From assembly GCA_944472135.2 (NCBI GenBank), contig OX235265.1, forward strand, positions 56,307,112 to 56,371,111: a DNA stretch of 64,000 bases. The letters are read 5' to 3'. A program made the position numbers and the translations under genes. The number at the start of each line of letters is the position of its first letter. The stretch's first letter is position 1. This DNA is from Trichobilharzia regenti (Eukaryota; Platyhelminthes; Trematoda; Strigeidida; Schistosomatidae). Shown in pieces: positions 59,270 through 64,000 of this stretch. The notes beneath the pieces are model-generated. The model worked only from the letters and a program-made list of their open reading frames with translations, searched no databases and was not told the DNA's origin.

Positions 59270-60710
59270 TATTATTATGTTACTCATTCCCTGCCTTCCT
59301 AGTAGAACATAGATCCTCAGTTGCCCTCCATTTCACCCCACTACTTCCATCTAGCTCCACAACTGCTCACAAGCTTTTATTTTCTCTTCACACAATCATA
59401 CGCGGACGCCCAACTCATCGCTGCCCACTCGAATTGGCTTTGACTCCCTTCGCGTGATACCAGTCAGCGCTCCCCACGGCATATACCTAATCAATCTCCA
59501 TTTCTTCTTGCACATTTATTGGATAATATGCCTGCCATAGTTCCTTTGTGCTTACTCACTGTTTCCGATCGGCCATCTAGTCCTCAACGTAGATTGGAGA
59601 CACGTGCTGATGAAAGTCTGGAGAATCCCTTTTAAAATAACTTCCGTAACGATCACACCAAAGACCCTAAACCATAGTGAAACACTCCCTTTACACTAGT
59701 CTGAAGTAGAACTCTAACCTTATTCCTTGTTCTGAATGAGTGATGTATATCTTCATATTGATTTCACAGTAACGCACGTCTTTCTTGTTTTCCCTACCGA
59801 TTCTGTCTGGCTTTGACATCCTTATCCGTGCATCGCTTTGCCATGCAATGCTATCCAGGAAGCAAGTGAAAGAGACCTTTGGATTTTTTTATTGATAATG
59901 AGTGGTGTTTGTTGTTATTCGTCGGGCGTCCTCATCACCTTTGTCTTCTGTATGTTTAGCTGAAGTTGTATCTTCTCTGCCTTTTCTACTAACTTCTATC
60001 ATGAGACATAAATTATCTGCAAATTCAAGGTCTTGCAGGGTCTCTTTGTCGATCTAATTTATGCTCGTCTTCTCACACCTCAAGATATGCCGCATGATCC
60101 AGTCCACCACAATCTCGTCATTGCAGAATAAACATAAGCATGTCTTCTCAGATATCAAGGCTCATTTTCAATATTTTTCAGGGAATTTTGTCTGGTTCCT
60201 CTACCTTCCCGGATTCCTGTGACTTTATCGCCTACAAGACTTCTGTTTTTGTAGGAAGGTTGCTATTCACTGGTAGCTCTGTGTCTGTTGCTGGTATTTC
60301 AGGACGAGTTGCAGGTGGCAGTCAATTCGAAAATTCCTTTGAAGCGAGCCGTTTTGAGTTTCCTCTGTCCCACCCCTTTGGTAATTTAGTTTATTTCAAT
60401 ATCTTTCCCCAGCTTGATCTCTACTCATCCGCTGTTGAATATGGAACTGGTTATTTGATATAGTGTGCCGAGGTCTATCCTACCTACAACCTATTCTGCC
60501 TCAGTTGTTAGTGTGCTGTAAATGCTTCTTTCGTTATTCCTAACAATTCACTCATTTGTTCAGACCGTTGTAAATTTTATTCAGCTTCTTCCTTTGGCAT
60601 TCATCTCTGCAATGTTTTATCTTCTGCTTCACTACCCTTCACTCCTTTCTCGACTACCAGGTGTTCGCAGTAAGCGGTTCCTTATCCTGCCTCTTCTTCT
60701 TATATGAGGC
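59270..60710 (-). mobile_element. RTE remnant, antisense
   Basis: On minus: LLNRPPPT-like text near 60300 with PEIPATDTELPVNSNLPTKT, then DKIPGEILKMSLDI-like, DEIVVDWIMRHILRCEKTSI and LQDLEFADNLCL (the FADD box, here FADN, about 60030). WRWIGH-type C-terminal text lies toward 59300. Frameshifts and stops are throughout. It sits in intron a-b. Confidence 0.7.
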
Positions 60711-60714
60711 ATCT

Positions 60715-60852
60715 AGACGTAGCTCAGAGGTAACGTCTCTGACTGTATCACTGATTGACACGGGTTCGAACTTCAGAACGCCTTGCTGATGAAACCTAGG
60801 TCCAGGGCTTCCTACCGATCGCCTCCAACGATATAATAACAACAACAAAATA
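60715..60852 (+). repeat. tRNA-headed SINE with (AAC)n tail
   Basis: Box A TAGCTCAGAGG, box B GGTTCGAACTTC, and a 3' end ATAATAACAACAACAAAATA. The trinucleotide tail suggests mobilisation by an RTE-type LINE. Confidence 0.6.
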
Positions 60853-61006
60853 ATTTATTGTAGACATCCTTTTTTCTCTTTGGAGTTGAAATCAGGCGCC
60901 ATGTGAATTTTCACCATTTTCATAACAGTCAGCCTGTAAATATTCTTTATCATATTTACGTATTTATATACTTAGTATGAATATTATGCACATCTGTAAA
61001 ACTTAC

Positions 61007-61157
61007 GGTAAAGAAAGCCATTGCACCATATTCTTCAATTTGATATGTGAATGTTATTGTTCCAGGTTTAAGGTTGTAAACTTTCATTGAAAGAGTAACA
61101 GCGCAGTTAGCCGTAGTCTTGCCTAATAAATATTTACCCTGAGGTGACCATCCGGTC
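61007..61157 (-). CDS. ELAPOR1: ELAPOR exon a (first exon seen; N-terminal beta-rich region)
   Basis: The 151-nt exon has acceptor TTAG before 61157 and donor GTAAGT at 61006-61001. It opens with one base completing a codon and ends on a codon boundary. It reads TGWSPQGKYLLG..., then NLKPGTITFTYQIEEYGAMA, ending FFT. Vertebrate ELAPORs have the matching stretch of W-x-P-x-G-x-Y followed by NLK..GTV.FEY and then EFF, just before the first QNDQC motif. The single cysteine of TANCAV matches the conserved one. Upstream exons with the signal peptide and first cysteine repeat are not recognisable between 61158 and 64000, so they probably lie outside the window. Confidence 0.9.
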
Positions 61158-62700
61158 CTAACAGAGATTAAAAGTTTACAGAAAACATTTCAAACAATAG
61201 TAGTAGGCATTTTTTAATATTTTAGGCTACAATTTATTTAATAAATTCTAACAGTTTGAATCATTATCCTGAATCATTGCTTTTAAGTACAGCCATGTCA
61301 TATCAAAAATATTATGTTGTAAGATTCCAGCAGGGTCAGTGTTATTGCTTGGAAGGAGTGTCTGATTAACTTATCTTTAACTAGGGGGTAATTCTAGACA
61401 ATAGCTTGGAGCAGTATGTTTCACTTGGGGACGTGAAGGGAAAAAAATTCTGTTCTAAAAGTATTCTGTTTAGGGATGTTCATCACCAGCTATCCCAAGC
61501 GGATGACAGAATCTTTAGTGTCTTACAGTACACAACTATTTGAGTTAGACCATTTCTTGCAGATTGAAATATCTCGGGTTTCTGATAGAAATCACAGCAA
61601 ATTTCCATCGAATCTCAGTCACTTATTAATCTCTGCAAAGATTAAAGGAACAGAATTTAGGAAAGTTACATGCAGTTATCCTCGAATTCATCTGTATAAA
61701 CTTGAAAAGACATACCTCAGGCATACTTTAGCTTCGGGCAGATTAAAACACTTATTTGTGCCGATAAGCATGTTCATTTCAGGCGGAAGATTCTGGTAAT
61801 TTTTACCGAAAATTGGAAAAGAACTCTTAACTATTACAACATATCTATCACTGTATGAATTTTTATTTTCTCCTTATAAACAGTTGGATCGTTACACAGA
61901 AATGGATAACTTGAGGCTTTTGGATTCACAGTAGACAAAGGAATTTTTCAAGAAAAATTGTTTGATTTTTCATGTGTTTAAAAGGTGACAGTCTACATTA
62001 ATTTGTACAAAACGGTCGTAGCCATAACAATAGTAGGTTACACAGATTTCATCAGGATATTCAGTGGAAGTCATGAGATCCGAGTTGCCCAACTGTTCTC
62101 AGTGTTACATTTAAATAACGAGTCAAAAGTATTGGGTGTATCGTCTTTGTATTTAAAAAATTAATAATTAATATATGACTGTTTTGCAAATTTGTAATTC
62201 GAAAGTAAATGAGTTTCATGTATCCCATGTGACCAACAAGACCAATTAGTCATACAAACCTGATCAAAATGAAAATTTTAACAAATAGATCAGTCACTCG
62301 GAGAAAAACGCAACTGTTTAGTTTTCAGAAATTTCGCAGAGAAGAATAAGGCAAAAAGAACCAAAACGAACACACATGAATGATTTACTCAGTAGATTAA
62401 GTTGCTTATCGTGAATAATATCAATATTCTGTAGCTATCAAGACATTTCATCACTCAGAATTAATACTCACCAAATATGCAGTTTCCGATATTTTAAAGT
62501 ACAACGTAGTTGTTTGTCAACGACAAAACAACCAAAATATCCTTCCTGCATAAGAACTTATTCGGATCTAATAGATATTTGACAGTGATATTACTTTTGG
62601 CCAAGAAAAAAGCCTCCCTACTGATTCCATCTTTATACCATTAATTTTAATGTAAAGAATAACTTTCTTTATTCAACTCACACTATCTTTGGTTAAATGT
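61158..62700. other. upstream intron of the ELAPOR gene
   Basis: This must be intron before exon a. No upstream ELAPOR exon or repeat could be recognised. The 107-codon plus frame at 61476-61799 has no motif. Confidence 0.45.
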
Positions 62701-62804
62701 ATTCGTAGTAAGTGTGATAGCAAAGGATTTAGCTTCGTTCTACTGTAGCCCCAAAGCACAACAACATACGATTGATCAACCAATACAATTCATGTACTGT
62801 GAAA

Positions 62805-63055
62805 GATATCGAAGACTAGTTGAAAAGGCAAAGATTCATTGCTCCATAAAAAATGCAATCTCACTGGAAAATACAACTAACTGTGTAGCTGCTGGTATAA
62901 GATATAAAACATTATGGTCTCACAGGGTAGAATATACCAATGAAAATCCAGTAACGAGTCAGATGTCTGGTTTAAACATCATAAGAGAAAATCTGATATA
63001 ATGTGTTTCCTCCTTTCCTGATAGTGTTTAATTCAGGTGGATGAATCCTAACACA
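62805..63055 (+). repeat. unclassified dispersed repeat, copy 2
   Basis: Partner of 16935-17260 (see there). A 95-codon open frame covers it, but the other copy has no matching frame, so coding is unlikely. Confidence 0.5.
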
Positions 63056-63064
63056 CAAACGTTT

Positions 63065-63206
63065 ATTTTTTTCACCATAGTTTGCTTCCACACAGTATTT
63101 TGGTACAACTATGGAATTTTTAGCAAGTGATATCGGTAGCCCAAATTTAACAGGCCACACCATGTGCATGGTCACCTAGCGTCCCAACTGCTGTGCCACC
63201 GACGTA
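63065..63206 (-). repeat. SINE2 copy C, deleted in the tRNA head
   Basis: The body (TATCGGTAGCCCAAATTT) and the start of the head (CGTCGGTGGCACAGCAGTTG on minus) are present, but the box B stretch is deleted. Confidence 0.75.
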
Positions 63207-64000
63207 TAAATATTAAATGTTTTACGTAAGAGACAATAGTCCAAAACGATACACTAATGACGGAATAAAGTTTTTAAATAATTTATGATCATTTCTTATA
63301 ATTCAGAAAATTCTCGTTTCATACCTAATTTTTAAACAGGACTTTAGAAAATGAGGTCATATGATTGATCATTCACCTTACAACTTACCTTACGAAGCAC
63401 AGCACAGACATAATTCGTTTCAAAACCGCAGGGTTTTTGCAGAAACCGCTTTGTTTTTGGCGAATATTTGTTTCGTTTGTAGTACTAACTAACATTTCAT
63501 GTATTTTAAAATGCCACGTGAAATGTACCAAGTGAAAAACAAAACTAATTTAATTTAAATATACCACTTCTAATCTATTGTAAGGTGGGTATTTTTATTT
63601 ATTACTTAGAACCTCCAAGCTGCACAAGCTTAATTCACTTTTCAGTAGCATGGTTTAAAGCTCCCAAAAACTTCCAGTGACTCCACAACCTTGATTTATT
63701 CAAAAACGTCATTGCTAGATTCAGTAAAAGCCCTTCATATTAAAATTAAACACTAACTTCATTGAACAAAGGTGACATTGTAAGTAATCTGATGAGTTGC
63801 AAAGGTTTCAAAAGCTTTGTATGCATAATAACTCTAAGAGAATGTCAGATTCAAAAAGCTTTCACCTATGCGACCACAATTTGAACTTTAAAACGAAATA
63901 TTTTTGAGGTGTATTAGACATATTTTTAGTACTGAATTTAACCTAAAAACTTTTCCTACTTAATTCACGGAATAAGTTATAATCCTTAGCAGCTATTTAC
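63207..64000. other. unassigned intronic or flanking DNA
   Basis: Nothing could be supported here. Confidence 0.45.

Larger units (their letters stand above)
4632..61157 (-). other. ELAPOR1: ELAPOR-family gene, partial (14 exons plus a candidate micro-exon; both ends outside window)
   Basis: This is the gene span; the exons are listed separately. In coding order they are 61157-61007, 57408-57054, 53313-53225, 47380-47095, 44695-44460, 41348-41281, 36295-36113, 24152-23898, 22904-22784, 16618-16282, 11358-11258, (10235-10219), 9696-9662, 6511-6227 and 4781-4632. All junctions use GT-AG and keep reading phase, except two that need a small missing exon (see findings). The order of conserved blocks matches vertebrate ELAPOR1/2: beta-rich N-terminal region, GCC2/GCC3 cysteine repeats, MRH-like region, the TCDGCNYHFLW block, then one transmembrane helix. 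In vertebrates the protein is a trans-Golgi/endosome/lysosome membrane protein tied to autophagy and secretory-granule biology; a role in flukes is unknown. The largest intron is about 12 kb (36112-24153). Whether it is co-orthologous to ELAPOR1 and ELAPOR2 cannot be settled here. Confidence 0.9.

Noticed and set aside
63407..63440. Possible upstream ELAPOR exon (minus) with donor GTAAGT and a short frame MSVLCFVR
   Set aside because: Too short, with no recognisable signal peptide and no similarity to the family N-terminus; the splice-like motif alone is not enough.
1..64000. CRISPR arrays, operons, bacterial promoters or riboswitches
   Set aside because: The sequence is eukaryotic with spliced exons; no regularly spaced repeats were seen.

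Overview
The window looks like a blood-fluke (Schistosoma-type) nuclear genome. It is AT-rich, its gene has tiny exons separated by multi-kilobase introns, and the introns are full of degraded RTE-type LINEs, Penelope-like elements (PLEs) with GIY-YIG domains, and tRNA-headed SINEs that carry a hammerhead-ribozyme-like core, like the Schistosoma Sm-alpha family. Genus is an inference from these elements; I cannot fix the species.

One host gene occupies almost the whole window on the minus strand, from about 61157 (upstream end) to 4632 (downstream end). I assembled it exon by exon from splice sites, phase and protein similarity. It is an ELAPOR1/ELAPOR2 (KIAA1324/KIAA1324L, EIG121) orthologue: a large type I membrane protein with cysteine-rich ephrin-receptor-like (GCC2/GCC3) repeats, a mannose-6-phosphate-receptor-like region and one C-terminal transmembrane helix. 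Fourteen exons are called, plus one candidate 17-nt micro-exon, giving about 890 codons. The N-terminal signal-peptide exons lie beyond 61157 and the cytoplasmic-tail exons below 4632; I found neither in the window. No other host gene could be supported.

Region by region: 0.5-1.8 kb is a palindromic PLE split by a SINE; 4.6-11.4 kb holds the transmembrane and MRH-type exons; 12.7-13.9 kb is a nearly perfect PLE palindrome; 16-24 kb holds more exons and SINEs; 25.7-28.9 kb is the longest LINE (RTE, inactivated); 29.4-31.2 kb has two Sm-alpha-like SINEs; 33.6-34.4 kb is a decayed PLE; 37.2-39.7 kb is a PLE palindrome with a second PLE palindrome inside it; 40.4-41.0 kb is a head-to-head SINE pair bounded by a 14-bp direct repeat; 41-47 kb has exons and RTE remnants; 48-56 kb has SINEs and PLE fragments including a reverse-transcriptase piece; 57-61 kb has exons and an antisense RTE remnant.

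Two things stand out. First, the abundant SINE keeps all three stems, the cleavage triplet and nearly all of the hammerhead core, but where the core can be aligned its C3 position is A. Second, several independent PLE insertions share one architecture: two inverted copies of the 3' end facing outward around a short centre.
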